The translations under genes were made by a program, and so were the position numbers. DNA of 64,000 nucleotides from Cylindrodendrum hubeiense. Its lineage: Eukaryota; Ascomycota; Sordariomycetes; Hypocreales; Nectriaceae. Position 1 is the first letter of the stretch. Every line of letters starts with the position of its first letter. Where the stretch lies: NCBI GenBank assembly GCA_014621425.1, contig JAANBB010000155.1:16679-80678 (forward strand). The letters run 5' to 3'. Below are positions 1 to 12,109 of the stretch, in pieces. The notes below the pieces were generated by a model. It had not been told where the DNA came from, did no database searches, and was given only the letters and a program-made list of their open reading frames with translations.

Positions 1-3000
1 ACACAGCACCGAGCACCACAACATCAAATCTACCTAGAAAAGAACACCCTCATTATTCTTATGAACTAAACTCCACATCAAAACCAAGTCATAGTGCTAT
101 TTGATGTTATCCCACGCATGCAGAATCTCGGGGGCACTGGGACCTACCCTATAGTCAGGCAACATCATCCATCACAAGACATTGAGAAGCTTGGGTCTAT
201 CAAGCTCAAGTGTTGTAATCTCCTGAACTACTAATGTATTCGCGTGGAGGGATCCTTGAGTTACTGTGATGTTTCTATGGGAGCAATAATGATTTTTGTG
301 TCTTTTTGGTTAAACATAGTTAACTTGCCCGTCGGGTATCATTTATTAGTCGTGGGTGATAGTAATGCAACCTAAACATATCCGGCAACCAACCCCGGCA
401 AGACACGTTGTCTAATACGTCCGAAATGACTATAGAGTGGCCCTGCTCAACTTCACAACCGCGAGTTACCGCTTCAACAGAGTTAAGCATTGGGTTGCTG
501 AAACCTCTACACCTCGGGTTCAACCCTTCTCCAATTTTCAGCCCGGAGCGACTAAACGAAACGACGGTGCTCGTTTTTCGGTCAGCATGGTTGTACCGTA
601 ATATCCCCAGTCCCCGTTGGATAAGACTTCGGTTGGATGCGACTGCTCCGTCGGAAACCGTTGTCAGCCTCATTGGGCAGTATATACGATCCATCCTGCA
701 CGCCACTCACACGCCGTAGGACCTGACGCAACCTGCACGATGGGCTTATTGCTTCGTTCCCCAAGCCACCAACTCCGTAAGACGAGTGCAGTTAGTCCGT
801 CGGACAAGGGACACGCCACGGACCCGGGCGCCACCATCCCAACATGAAGCAGCGTTGTTACAGAGCGCGCTCTCGCCCTGCGTCAGCAGCATGGTCAGGC
901 ACCGCAGGCCTTGTCCGAAACACTGCGCGGTGACGGGATATCTCGGTAGTATAAGAATACCGGCGCTCTAGTCTTAGTAGACCATGACATCCTCATCTCC
1001 ACATCATCATCACTCCCGCATCCTCCGCATCCCGCTGCATCCCCAGCACGCACTCCCCCATGTATCCCTCGCCAAGCCTCGTGGACTTCAGCCGACTCAT
1101 CACCGACTCATCACCAACTCCCACAACGCCCGCCAGTCCCTGTGCTCCTCGAGGAACCTTCCTGCACGAGAAACTGCAGACTCGCGCATGAGCACGTCGA
1201 CAAAAGTCCCCTTGTCCTGCCGGCCCATAGTCCCGTCTATCCCCAAAGTGCCCCCCCCCTCTTCTCTCGCCGGGCCCCTCAGCTTCTTCGCATGACGGTC
1301 GACATGGCGGCGGCCCGCTCGCTCAGTGCCACCACCTCACTTGCTGGGCTTGCCAGCTTGCCAACTGGCAGTCCACCACGGTCAGACCACCCGGAGGATA
1401 TCCTGCTCGGGGCTAGGACGTTGTGCTTGAGTTGCGAGCAGGGTATCATCCGAGCCAACATGCAAGCCAACACCCAGGCCTCGGCGCTTTAAAGCTGCAT
1501 GTTGGATGCTGTCCAGCGCCATCCATCACCAACTCAAGCCTAGCTCAGTTGCTGTCCTTGGCTTCTTCCGGCCAGCTCGTCCAGCTCGTCCAGATCGGCC
1601 AGCTCGGTCAACTCGTCCAGCTCGGCCAGATCGTCCAGCTCGGCCAGCTCAGCCCAGAGCTCCCAGTTGCTTCCCCCCTCCCCACGAACAACCCCATGAC
1701 GACCATTCCCCTTCCCCCATCAGCAGTCCTGCCAACGCACCCAACCACCACCCGTGACACCCTCCTTGCCATGCGTTCCCCTCCCAATCGGCCGCCCAGA
1801 GCGCCTCGTGCGTCCCTGCCCCCGCCCTCATCCCGCCGTCTCACGTCATAACCCTAAATCCTACGTCCTCGCAGCCCTAGGCGCCGTTGCTGAGCCAGCC
1901 CAGGCCAGCCCAGGCCAGCAATCAGGTTGTTTGCTGCGCTCACCGATGATTTCTCGGTCCCGACGCCTCAGGCTCATCGAGTCCTACTCTATTTAAAGAG
2001 CCCGGCCGATCTTGAAAGTAGCTCCTCGGATGTCAGGCTGCGGCCCGCGCGCATCATGTGTCGGGGCGAGGGGTCAGAGTCGGCCTGACATCTCCCGGCC
2101 TCGATTGCACACAACTCCCACATGTGCCTCAATGTAAGGCAACGCGCCGCCGGGGTATGTGGATGAGGCGGGACGGAGCGGGACAAAGCAGGTCGAGGCA
2201 GGTCGAGCAGGTCGCCGTAAAAGCAGGTTGTGTTTCGCCGTCCCATTTCCCAGCTGTCGTGCATATATCGATACCCAGGCTGTTTCCTCTTTGGTTTCGG
2301 CTACCGTTCCTTCGTCACAGTGCTGCCAGATGACCTGGTGATAAGCACTTGCAAGGGAGGGGGCTGGGCGCGGCTGTCTGGTGTGTTCCCCAGTAGGGCT
2401 GACGCGAGCCTTGAAAGGTCGAACAAGAACCGAGGAAAAGTGGGATTTGTCTCCGTAGCCTCGGTGAATAGATGGACGAGAACCAAAGTACTGGCCGAAG
2501 ATGCAACAAACCGAATACCCATCAAGCTGCAGATGGACGAATCCCAGCTGGTCCCGCCCCAGTCATCACTCCGAAACACGGCAGGCAACTCACCCCAGGC
2601 CATCTCGCGCGCCTAGAAATTTGGCTTCAGTCTCAAACGTCTCATATCACCAGAGTAGACCCGACCGCTTGGCACTAGACGAAAGTCGCACAGGCAAGAA
2701 CCGGAATTAGGTAAGAATCATCGTATCATCATGAGTCGAGACCTCGACAAAATATGTGCAGTAGCTATGACATGACATACACCTGCACTCCCCGTGCTTC
2801 GATCCCGCGTAGCCTCGCAGCTAACCATATCCAGGGGTATTATGTACCTGAAAGCATAAAATGTAAAGAAAAAAGGAAGACGTAAGGAAAAACCAGTTCG
2901 AAACAATGACCGCAACCCAAGAAGAAACGAAGACAAGCCCCCGTGTGCTCCCCGTGTAAATGCGTCCCCCTCTCGTTACATCAGAAAGTCGTACACGGTC

Positions 3001-3110
3001 CTGCTGCCCGGACCCCGATGCAAACCCATGACTACCGAGCCCTGTATCACTTTTTCTCCGACCCGTCTTAACTAGCCAGCCATAAGCCTGGCGAGCCGAC
3101 AGATCCTTCT
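1..3110. other. Gene-poor stretch at left edge
   Basis: No gene could be supported here. Between about 320 and 850 several open frames overlap on both strands, with no recognisable domain, intron signals or clear codon preference. From about 970 to 1850 the DNA is C-rich and low in complexity, and contains the 9-bp repeat listed separately. Positions 1893-1919 carry a doubled GCCAGCCCAG motif. The last part (2700-3110) is probably the 3' flank of the minus-strand gene that ends at 3111. Confidence 0.6.
1571..1652. repeat. 9-bp tandem repeat, CCAGCTCGT type
   Basis: About nine imperfect copies of a 9-bp unit alternate between CCAGCTCGT, CCAGATCGG and CCAGCTCGG. The copies stay in frame with each other, so an open frame through them reads as a Gln-Leu/Val-rich string. 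No gene around it could be supported, so it is called a minisatellite. Confidence 0.85.
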
Positions 3111-4067
3111 TCATCGCATCTCCTCGGGCCGTACCGTTGCGCCGTAGAAGCCGCCACCGTGGTTGCCGCCAGAGGCCTCACACGCCAGACACACGCCGCC
3201 GCCGTAGACGCGAGTGTGTCTTGTCCAGCCAGCGCCTCCGCCGTCGAGAACCCCAATGATCTCTCCCTTGACGTCGATCTCCTTGGCTCCCGCCGTCGGT
3301 GGGGCCGGGGGCAGCAGTGGGCTTGTGGGTGGGTAAGAGCTGGGCGAAAAGGTAAGATCGGCAGGATCCGATGCGCCGGGCGAAGTCAGAGGAACGGGGA
3401 CGCCGATGGGCAACGTCTTGTTGTACGAGCGTCGGCGAGGGATAGAGGGCGATGACGCGCTCGAGGGCAAAATAGAACCCGTGGTCGATGACATGTAGTC
3501 AGGGTTGGGCTGGCGCATGAAGCTGTCGTCACCAGGCCGGGGACGATCCTCAAAAGTGAAGACAGCGGTGCTCAGCTCGGGCGGCGTCAGGGGCGGTGCA
3601 GGAGGAGGACGGGCGATGAGTGGTCTGGGCATTGAATCGCCACCGCCGAAGGCTGAGTTTGTCCAATTCGGGTCAATGACCAGCTTTTTGGCCGCTGGCT
3701 TTTCGTCTCTGAAAGCCTCGGGGCTGGCATCGTCCTCCGCGGGCATGGCAGGCATGGCGGGCATGACGGGCATGCGATCCTTCTCACCCATTGCCCAGAC
3801 AGGTCTCGGGATTTGTGGCTGATAATGATGCTGGGGCAGGATGCTAGTCCTGGTGGGAATCGGCCTGTCAGCGCCGCGAAACTGTCGCAACCATAGGTAC
3901 AGGCGAGCTATGCAGAATCGGGCGATGATGAAAAGCGCAAAGATGGCCAGGCCTGTTTGGACCGACGCCAGCGCGGGTGGAAGTGAGTTGAAGTAGTCGC
4001 GAGTTGCTGTTGTCGAGGTGGTGACGGGTGTAAGTTGCACCACGCTGCCTCGATTTGTTAGAGGCAT
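3111..4067 (-). CDS. Single-TM membrane protein, fungal, unknown function
   Basis: A 318-residue protein with no domain I recognise. A hydrophobic stretch at about residues 34-60 is a good single membrane segment and is followed by basic residues (RLYLWLRQFRG). The rest is proline-, serine- and charge-rich and probably disordered, with a short MPVMPAMPAMPA repeat after the TM segment. The last 35 residues are Gly-rich with a Cys (GGGVCLACEASGG) and look conserved rather than random. The frame stays open upstream for another 100 residues to 4367. The Met at 4067 was chosen because the TM segment then sits near the N-terminus and the upstream part looks like translated leader. No intron is needed. 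Function is unknown; the topology suggests a short N-terminal side and a long cytosolic tail, but this is inference. Confidence 0.7.
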   Translation of the reverse strand: MPLTNRGSVVQLTPVTTSTTATRDYFNSLPPALASVQTGLAIFALFIIARFCIARLYLWLRQFRGADRPIPTRTSILPQHHYQPQIPRPVWAMGEKDRMPVMPAMPAMPAEDDASPEAFRDEKPAAKKLVIDPNWTNSAFGGGDSMPRPLIARPPPAPPLTPPELSTAVFTFEDRPRPGDDSFMRQPNPDYMSSTTGSILPSSASSPSIPRRRSYNKTLPIGVPVPLTSPGASDPADLTFSPSSYPPTSPLLPPAPPTAGAKEIDVKGEIIGVLDGGGAGWTRHTRVYGGGVCLACEASGGNHGGGFYGATVRPEEMR

Positions 4068-5647
4068 GGTCGTGACTGGTTGTTGGAAACTCAAATTGGC
4101 GCCGTCAGCGGGGCCACCTGAGGTCACTCTACTTCTGCGGTCAGACGGTACTTCTGGGGTGATGCCTGCGCTCTGCGACCAGATCCTCGTATGGTAGGGC
4201 GGAGCCAAGAAGGTCAAGAAGGCTGGGCTGGGCTGAACAGGGTTGTCGGGGACCTGAGAAGCGTCGTCCCACGATTCTGGAGGATGCCGAGGGCGGACGT
4301 TGTCGATGTTGATGTCAGAACCGACGGAATAAGCTGAGAGGCGAGTGGTGAGTGACCGCTTTCCCAATTATACAATCCAATGACTTTTTTGTTGGTCGAG
4401 GTGAGATGAGGTGGATGACTTTGAAGACGAAAAATGTCCGCGACAGAGCCCCGAGGGTGATCGATGTAAAAGGGCGGCGTCTTTGACCGGCAGAGTCCGA
4501 CTTACATCAGAAGAGGGCCGTCAGATTTGGCTACTGGGGACAGAGGCGTCGAAGCCAAAATGAGTTTGCGTGACGGAGGAATCGGCCTGGTGATGATTCT
4601 GCCTTGAGCATTACTGGTGGGGGATTGAAGACTTTGTTGATCGATTGAGATTCAGGCAAACGTAATGGGTGACGAATGCTTCAAGGGCCAAGGCATATTT
4701 CTGATAAGAGACGGGAACCGGGCTGGGGGCACCGAGCTTATATGGTTATAGTAAACCGAGTGTAGGTTGAGCAGCGTCGGATGTTGAGACCAGGAGGAGC
4801 ACGACATGTATCGAGCCAAGCGCAGGGTATCGCTAGATGGACATCTGGGGCGAATTGGGGGATAACAAGACACCCCATCCACACCTTTCGGCAGCCCGTT
4901 CGGTCAGGTTGGACTGTTCGCGAAGCAGAGAAAGGGCGGGTTCAGTCAAGCCTCCTTTCGGAGTCCGCCAATCGAGGCCAGCTGTGGCTTCGGCTCCGGG
5001 TGTGGGATGGCAGCGGGTTGCACTCCAGGACGTTTGGCTTTTAGGAGTGGCTTCCTGAGGGTGGAGCTCAGGGAGGATGGATTGGGGCACAGAATACCAG
5101 GGTTCGACATTGGCCGACCGTGGTGAATGACATGGGACGTCGGTGGCCCATGCTCCATAGCCATGGCCGTATTTCCCAGGAGACAAGGACAGGATCCCAT
5201 GGCCCATGCAGTCAGACTATGGTGATTCGCGTCGCATACGCAGATGCCCATGGATAGGATGTTCCCTCAGTGCCGTATGATACCGGAAGCCCTCGAACTG
5301 TCAGCAGGGGCACGAAACATCGCGACACGCGGGCCAAAATGTTAGGACGTACTCGGTACAGTCGATGGGCCGGACAAGGAAGGGAGCGAGTTTGAGCAAG
5401 TGTGTGTGGGCTTCGAGGGCAGTGCAGCTGGACGAAGACAAGGACCCGGGCGAGCTGGTACGTACGCCTGCACGTGGTGGAGGGCACAATTACACGGCGG
5501 ACAAACACTACCAACCCAATCGCGGGTGGGATGGACGCCCACAGAGCCCATGGAATCGAAAGAATTTGTGGGTTGGGGTGGGAAGATGGAATGGCTCCAA
5601 AAGTGCTCCGGACCCAGGGCAGCCCGAGGGGTGTGTGTTCTAGTGTA

Positions 5648-5715
5648 TCTGGCTGGTTTTGACTGGTCTGGCTGGCTCTGGCTGGCTCTGACTGGCTCTG
5701 GCTGGCTCTGGTCTG
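5648..5715. repeat. CTGGCTGGCTCTG-type tandem repeat
   Basis: Direct repeats of CTGGCTCTG and CTGGCTGG units, about five copies with one CTGA variant, in non-coding DNA. The complementary strand of the same stretch encodes a Ser/Gln/Pro-rich string in an open frame that was not accepted as a gene. Confidence 0.8.
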
Positions 5716-7038
5716 GTGTGCGACGTTGCGGCAACTGGGCAAGATCGGGACCCCTGTTTTCAGCCCGGGACGTCGACAAGAAGCGTCAGAGGCATTGGAA
5801 AGGGTGCTGTGGATGGCGAGTGTCCCTGGCCAAGCGGACCTAGCGCCCCACGATCGCACAGCAATCTGCTTCGAGCCCCGGCAGGCGACCCATCCTTTGC
5901 AGAGGGGTTCCCGGCCCAGCCTGATCTAGTGAGGGGAGTGACGCCAGAGGGACAGCTAGCAGCGAGCATTTCAGCTGAGGTGAGCCCTACTCGCAACGCC
6001 ATGGGCGAGAACCCCCTGTTGCGAGCTTGTTCATGGACAGGGTGGGTTTCAGGCCAGCCATTGGCTGCGTAGCCCTTGGAGCTGGGGCCGCGCCTGTGGG
6101 CAGGTTCCAAGCATGGGACCCATCGGACAAAGCCAAAAGCCTCTGAGCCTCTCTGGGTGCTGCTCACCTCCAAGGTTAGGCCGGAGATGTGCTTCCCAAG
6201 CTGGGGTGTTAGTCAGGACCTGGTGACTTTGAACAGCCGCCTGCCGCCCGTTGGATCGACTGAGATGACGTTGGGCGAGGTGAGCATAGCGGGAGAGCAG
6301 ACGAGATGAGACGAGGTGAGATGAGAAGCGGGCGGTGTACCTTGGTACCGACGACGAAGACCGATAGCGGTCCAGAGTAACGAAAGTCAGTGTGCGGCGT
6401 GGGACGAAGACCCGTCCGTCCCCTGTCTACGCTAGGAATAGGAAGCAGTTGGAAGCACAGGCGAACGGTTACCGGCTGCAAGCTCTCCTCGCTCCTTGTT
6501 CAGCCAGCCAGGCATGGGACGCTTGGAACGTTTGGGACTTGAGATGGGGAGTCGCGGAAGCGGGGCGCGGGTGTCAGTGTTGAGATTGAGTAGCGGGCTG
6601 GCATTCACTAATTCCAGTTTCTGTGCGGAGGCCAGCTGAGCTTCCATCTAGAGTTGGGCGGCGTCGGGAACCCAGATCAAGAAACTCGGGGCGGCCATGG
6701 AGGGATCAGCCTTCTGGAGCGCCCGGAGGATGCGTCCGGCTAGGAGTTTCTAGGCCTGCTCTCGGGCCCCATTGTGGCCTGGCGTCTCCGGGTCTGGATT
6801 TTTTGGTGGTGCTATGGTACCCGTCTCTGTCGGTCTGTGAGTGCGCGCACCCGGACGGTCCGAGATCAAGATGATGCACAAGGACGACAACGGATGCCAG
6901 CTCGCGATGCAGCAGCAGTGCCGATGGATGGATGGGCCTGGCTCGATGGAGAATTATCAGCCCGGCAAGAAGCCACCCTCTCAGTGTGTTGACCATCGAA
7001 TGCGCCATGCAGCACACGCGAGCTGGACTTTGCCAACT

Positions 7039-7068
7039 ATGCCATTGCCATTTGCCATTGCCATTTCA
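7039..7068. repeat. GCCATT short tandem repeat
   Basis: Four GCCATT units in two pairs separated by one T (GCCATTGCCATT-T-GCCATTGCCATT). It is a minor simple repeat with no associated gene. Confidence 0.75.
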
Positions 7069-7204
7069 ACTCCCGGATGCCGATGGCACAGCGTAGGATT
7101 CCATGGAGGCAGAGACAGTGTCACAGCGCCACCCGTGAGAGATTGCTGGGCGTCTAGGGCAGAGTGCGGATGCGCCTCACAGAGCGCCTGGCAGAGAGCC
7201 CTGC

Positions 7205-7252
7205 CCTGGCTTCCTTGGCTTCCCTTCCCTGGCTTCCCTGGCTTCCCTGCCT
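7205..7252. repeat. CTGGCTTCC tandem repeat
   Basis: Imperfect copies of the 9-bp unit CTGGCTTCC, some shortened to TTGGCTTCC or CTTCC. It lies in the gene-less 4-12 kb region. Confidence 0.75.
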
Positions 7253-8225
7253 GACTTGGAACTACCGGAGTTAGGCCAGCGCCCAGGCCAGAGACACACG
7301 ATGAACGACAGGTCGCTAGCTCGGTGCTTGGCCGTGTGGTCCAGGTGGTTTGGCTGAGAAACTCGCGGCAGTGACTCGCGCGTGGGCGTCGACGTGGACC
7401 GCGGTGGCGTGTCGTGTCGGCGTGTCGGGTGTGCGTGTTGCGTCTGGGAGGTGGGAAAGCTCGGGAAGGGCTCAGCTGAGACGGACTTTCTGCGGCCCGT
7501 GATTGGAGGGCGGCTGGCGAAAAAGAGGGCACTCTATGCCGCATCGGGATTTGGCCGTGCAAGGGAAGTGGTGGCGCTCCGAATGACATGCTATGGCTAT
7601 CCATGCGATGCGGGATAAGATGGGACGGATCCATTAAAGATCCCTGTGGTGTAGGAGAAACGTCTACGCAGCGCGCGGCGGTAGAGGTGTGTGTGACGTA
7701 GCATGGAGTGCTTCCAGTGCAGGTGCTTCCAGTGCCGGCTGGAGGGGGGATGGGGGATGGAGGTTGTGGGATGCGCAATACAAGATGTGGGATGGTACAT
7801 ACAGCATACAGAATACGAATACAGTATACCGGGAACAGGGAGGAACAAAATAGTCACCCAGCTCTCTTGGTTGGTCGAGATACTTGGTACCCGAGGAAAT
7901 CGGATGCCGACCTGATGGCGAGGATGTGATGAACAAGACGCCCCAGAAGCCGGAAGCAGCTATGAAAAGCGATTCGCCGAGTTGAACAGGGGAGTCCCCG
8001 ACTCTTCCCAACACCCTCTCCAGAACCATATACCCGCTGGCTATGCCGTGTCCCAACGAGCGAGGTCTCGATCATGCCGTCCCCCAGTTCGAGCGGCCTA
8101 CAACCCACATCTCCATGATCCAGCCTGTGTCATCTCCATCCGTCCTGCATGTCGACCCGCCTTGGGACTCTCGCAAGTTGCTTGGCGTTAATAAGCGGGC
8201 CGCAGCACACGGACGGGGAGCACGA

Positions 8226-8242
8226 GCAACAACAGCTGGAGC

Positions 8243-8286
<44 letters not shown>

Positions 8287-8312
8287 CCGCATCCGCATCC
8301 GCATTCGCATCC
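8226..8312. repeat. CAG trinucleotide run followed by CATCCG hexamers
   Basis: Twelve uninterrupted CAG triplets (8248-8283) are preceded by CAA/CAG/GAG triplets and followed directly by five CATCCG-type hexamers (8284-8312). On the plus strand the frame from 8149 reads through as polyglutamine followed by alternating His-Pro. No start context, intron pattern or domain supports a gene around it. It is scored as a microsatellite, with a coding role left open. Confidence 0.9.
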
Positions 8313-8863
8313 CCAGCAACGAAAGGTGCGCAGCTACGTCGGTCGACTCGACCAACAATCACTCGACGCGCCCGCGTGCCGCACGCAGCACGCGCCACAG
8401 GGTTCTAACTGCTTAGGTCCTTGTCCCATGTCTCGCTTTGACGGCGGCGTTGGAGCTTCTCCAGCGTCTCGGTAGCGAATCACACGCCGACGATCGGCGA
8501 CTGCGGTAACCTTGCCCAGCTGGACATTGCTCTGCTGGCCAGCACGAGGTCCTGTGAGGAGCGAGGGATCGACCAAGAGTTCTAGGCCCCTGGTGTCTTG
8601 ACGGAGTGACATATGACAGTAGGAGAGCAGAGGCGATACGCGGACCTGGTAGGTGCAGGTCAAACCAAACTTGCCCTGTGCTGTATGGCCTTCTAGAAAC
8701 ACGGAACAGGGTTGTGCAAGACAGGAGTCCGAGGAGCCCGTTCGAAGTCCCCACCCGTGAGAAGGGCCCCAATGATGAACGCTGATGGTGTTGCCACTGC
8801 GCCTCCGTTGCAACGCAATCTCTTACAGTGGGCGGCTTGCTTGACAGGCTTGACAGGCAAAAC

Positions 8864-8882
8864 CTCTCTCTCTCTCTCTCTC
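8864..8882. repeat. TC dinucleotide run
   Basis: About nine CT/TC units in non-coding DNA. A GACAGGCTT/GACAGGCAA pair lies just upstream. Confidence 0.85.
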
Positions 8883-9510
8883 CATTCCGGAACGACGCCA
8901 AGGTACATACCCTACCCGCGCTACAGATGTACGTTCATGTAGGATCCGGACCTGGGTCCCCTTTTTTTCCAGCTCAGATGGGATGCAGCAGTGCCGTGAC
9001 GCCATTCTTGCCTCCCGCATGTGCTTGCAGTGCATGGCAGCAAGCAAGCTCTGTCTCTGCATGATATGATGCGTGTGCGCGCGCACAATCTCCAAAATTT
9101 CGCTCACCTCTTGCCGAAAGACACAGCTGGGTAGGTTGGTAAGCCTATATTTCCTGTCATATATGGTTGTTGGGGGGTGACACCCTGTTTTCGCGGTCGC
9201 TGATCGCCTCCAACCACGTAGGCGCCCGTTTGAGACCGGGGGGGTCCGAAGGGTCGAAGGCGGGGGGTGTCTCTGATGATAGAAAATGTACTAAGTCGAG
9301 TCTGAGGTAAAAGGGTCGCAACGGCATGCAAGACGCAGACGCTACTCATGCAGAATGCACCCAACTTCCCCGTTCTGTCGCTTGTTACGAGCCTCAACAA
9401 AGGACTCACAGCGCAGGGGTGGCGCCAGACCAGGGCCTGTAAGTCGCGGGCTCCAGGGTGCCCGGTGCCTATGCTGTCCGTCCCTGGCATGAAGCAGCCC
9501 AATCCATTCT

Positions 9511-9540
9511 GCAACTCCCAGCTGCAACTCCCAGCTGCAA
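9511..9540. repeat. Perfect 14-bp direct duplication
   Basis: GCAACTCCCAGCT occurs twice in succession and is followed by another GCAA. It is a small recent-looking duplication in non-coding DNA. Confidence 0.8.
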
Positions 9541-9840
9541 ATGCATCTGTTGGTCTCAGTGCCACTGGAACATGCATATCGCATATCCCGACGGGCCTGT
9601 CTCGACGGGCCTACCTCGACCTTGTTGGACTCTTGTCTATCCTTTAGCCGGCTGCGTTGGTAGCTGGAGTTGACAACCCGCGCCCGTAGTTGGTTGTTGT
9701 CTCCGGACATAACGCTCCCTCTGTCGCAGTCGCAACAACCCCCATCATCACATACAAGGTATCCTTGTCCCGACCTCGCAGTCTATTCCTGATTCCTCTC
9801 AATCCCCGTGCCCTCGAAAAAAGTCCTACACGCCCTTTTG

Positions 9841-9886
9841 CCCTTACGTCCTTACGCCCTTACGCCCCTACGTCCTTACGCCCCTC
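9841..9886. repeat. CTTACGCCC tandem repeat
   Basis: About five copies of a 9-bp unit, alternating CTTACGCCC, CTTACGTC and CCTACGTC variants. A frame through it would read as Leu-Arg-Pro-Tyr-Ala repeats, but no gene is supported. Confidence 0.8.
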
Positions 9887-12109
9887 CCCCTCTTTCCGGG
9901 ATAACTAGAAACAGAGCGATGGAGCATCCTCTTCAGCCTTACGAGCGAGCCCCTCACCACCCCGGTCGCACCCCTTGTCACATGCGACTCCTCATCTTTT
10001 CGTCAGCACCCCATGTTTATCTCTACCGACCTCCTCTTCTCAGATCCAACCTCCTAGGACCAACTGCGCGTACGAGTTTGCCTTCGGTACTCCGTATCCC
10101 CCGTCGCATTGTTCCATAACACAACCGCCTTTGTCGCCCGCCTCTGCTGTTGGCTTGCGAATCCCTGCACTCGCCCGAGATTGATGACGGGACTGTCATC
10201 GGCCGCCCCAACCTCGTGATTTGGCGCTGATGGGGTTGTCAGCAAGCCCACCTCCAAGCCCCGTCGAAATATCCCGGGCTCCTCATGTTTCCCGGCGGCT
10301 TCTAAATCGAGACTCTGTAGGACGATCGGGGAGGCGAGAGGTGCCCGGTGAGCATTGCGAGCCACTCAGGCAAGACGCAAAAGAGACCGTCTCACGGGCT
10401 CGCCACTAATTCCGCTTCCTGGTCTCTCCTCTGGGGACCATCCGACCATGGACGGGCTTCAGCGGCATTCCTCCGCACCCGGGGTCCAAAGACACCGCCG
10501 GCGTCCACTTCGGCTTCCACCTTGGTGACGCTTGGTCTCGGTGCCTCGTCCAAGTGTATACGACGCCCCGAGTCGCCACAATCGCGGTCAACACGGCCCC
10601 CATCCAACCACCGTCCGACGCTCGTCAAATCCATTAATCGCGCCCCTCTTCGATCCGTCGGCGTCTGAAGAGAGCGCTCCCACTCCAATCCAACACGTCC
10701 CAAAAGTCATCCCTGGTCCAAGGGCCCAAAAAGGCCCCCAGAGGCCCCAAACCCGCAAGCATCAAAGCGTTCCCACGGCCAATTAAGGTCCGCCCATGTC
10801 CTTCTTATCCCACTGCTGCCGCAACAAGCGCCGGCCCAACGCCAACGCCGCCAATTCTCTGTGTACCAACGCAGTGCGACAGACCCAGCCAGCCTCAGCC
10901 TCAAGCCCTATACCGAGACAGGCAAGGAACTAGCGCCCGGCTTCTGCTGCGTCCGGGTTCATCTTTCGCTGCCACGCGCTACGTCACTCGTCATCAACTG
11001 CTGCTGCCTCATCCGCGATCAGCCCGACAAGATATGGCCACATATGATCGGAGATGGGATCGTGCATCGCCCCCCGGAGCCTCAACGCTGTCGTATCCAC
11101 ACGTGGTTTTGTGGATGTGTGCCTCCTCGCCCCCCCCCTCTTCCCTCTTGGGAAACGCCATCACATTCAGCTCCTCCACTGTCAATATTGGCTTCAATTC
11201 ATCGAAATGGCGGGCTGACTCAGACCGCCCATAATTCATCCGCAAGCGCCAAACCAAGGCATAACAAGATACTGTCCAGTCAGTGACCAACGACACTGAC
11301 TATGAATCAGCTAGTCAACCGCCAACGGGCGTCACTGCCTCCAACCAGGTCGAGCATCACCCCGGACTCGCCAGTCTAGTTGCCCTCTTGGGACATGACC
11401 AGCGTCCCGTTGGCCAACATGGCTGGCGCATGGCTTGGCCAACCATCCCTCTTCGGACACGAGACGCCCACTTCTGGCCGTTACTCGCCTATGTAGATTC
11501 CGATTGTCTCACATTATGGGCCGCGACAGTTTAGGTATAGGTACATGAGAGGCGCCGGCGGCTGGCTGAGTTGAGTCCCACACAACCACGCAACCACAAC
11601 CACACAACCGCCCGTGTGCCAGATCATGTCTCCAACGTCGCAATGTCACAACAGTACGTAGCCCGGGGACTCAGCAGACCAACCATCACGAGGACGCCCA
11701 TCGTCATCCCGCCTGACCCGGACGGAGCCTCAAGTGCCTCACCGCTTAGTCTAATAAGCTGCACGGCCGCGCTCGTCCAATCTGGAAGGTCATCACCTTG
11801 TCCATGTCTGCGCGAGTGCGCCCGTTTAATGCAGGTTGCCTATCACAGGTGTCGCAAAGACTAGACAACACGGCAGGTCGAGTGGCTGCATTGGCTCACC
11901 CGGACCCCGATGTTCCCAAACGTAATCGTCGAGATGAAAGAAAACATAGAATTTCGTAAAACAGTTGCCTGGCGCTCAAGTCGTCCCAGCGCTATAACCA
12001 ATACACCTTGGACAATAGAATAGTTTACTTCCCAAAAAGCCCCCAAAACCTGCTCTCCTGCACTCCAGGATATGTCACCGAGATATCAACCACGGCCCAA
12101 TAAAATTGC

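Larger units (their letters stand above)
4068..12109. other. 8-kb intergenic region rich in simple repeats
   Basis: The region contains many overlapping open frames, the longest being 215 and 265 codons on the minus strand. None shows a domain, plausible exon structure or gene-like composition; they run through repeats and GC-rich filler. It lies upstream of the minus-strand gene starting at 4067 and downstream of mbp1. It may hold a long promoter or non-coding transcripts, which the sequence alone cannot show. The microsatellites inside it are listed separately. Confidence 0.6.

Noticed and set aside
5212..5859. 215-codon minus-strand open frame
   Set aside because: It runs through the CTGGCTCTG repeat, has no domain, and overlaps equally long frames on the other strand.
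6981..7778. 265-codon minus-strand open frame
   Set aside because: Low-complexity Ser/Pro/His-rich string through the CTGGCTTCC repeat, with no domain and no splice pattern.
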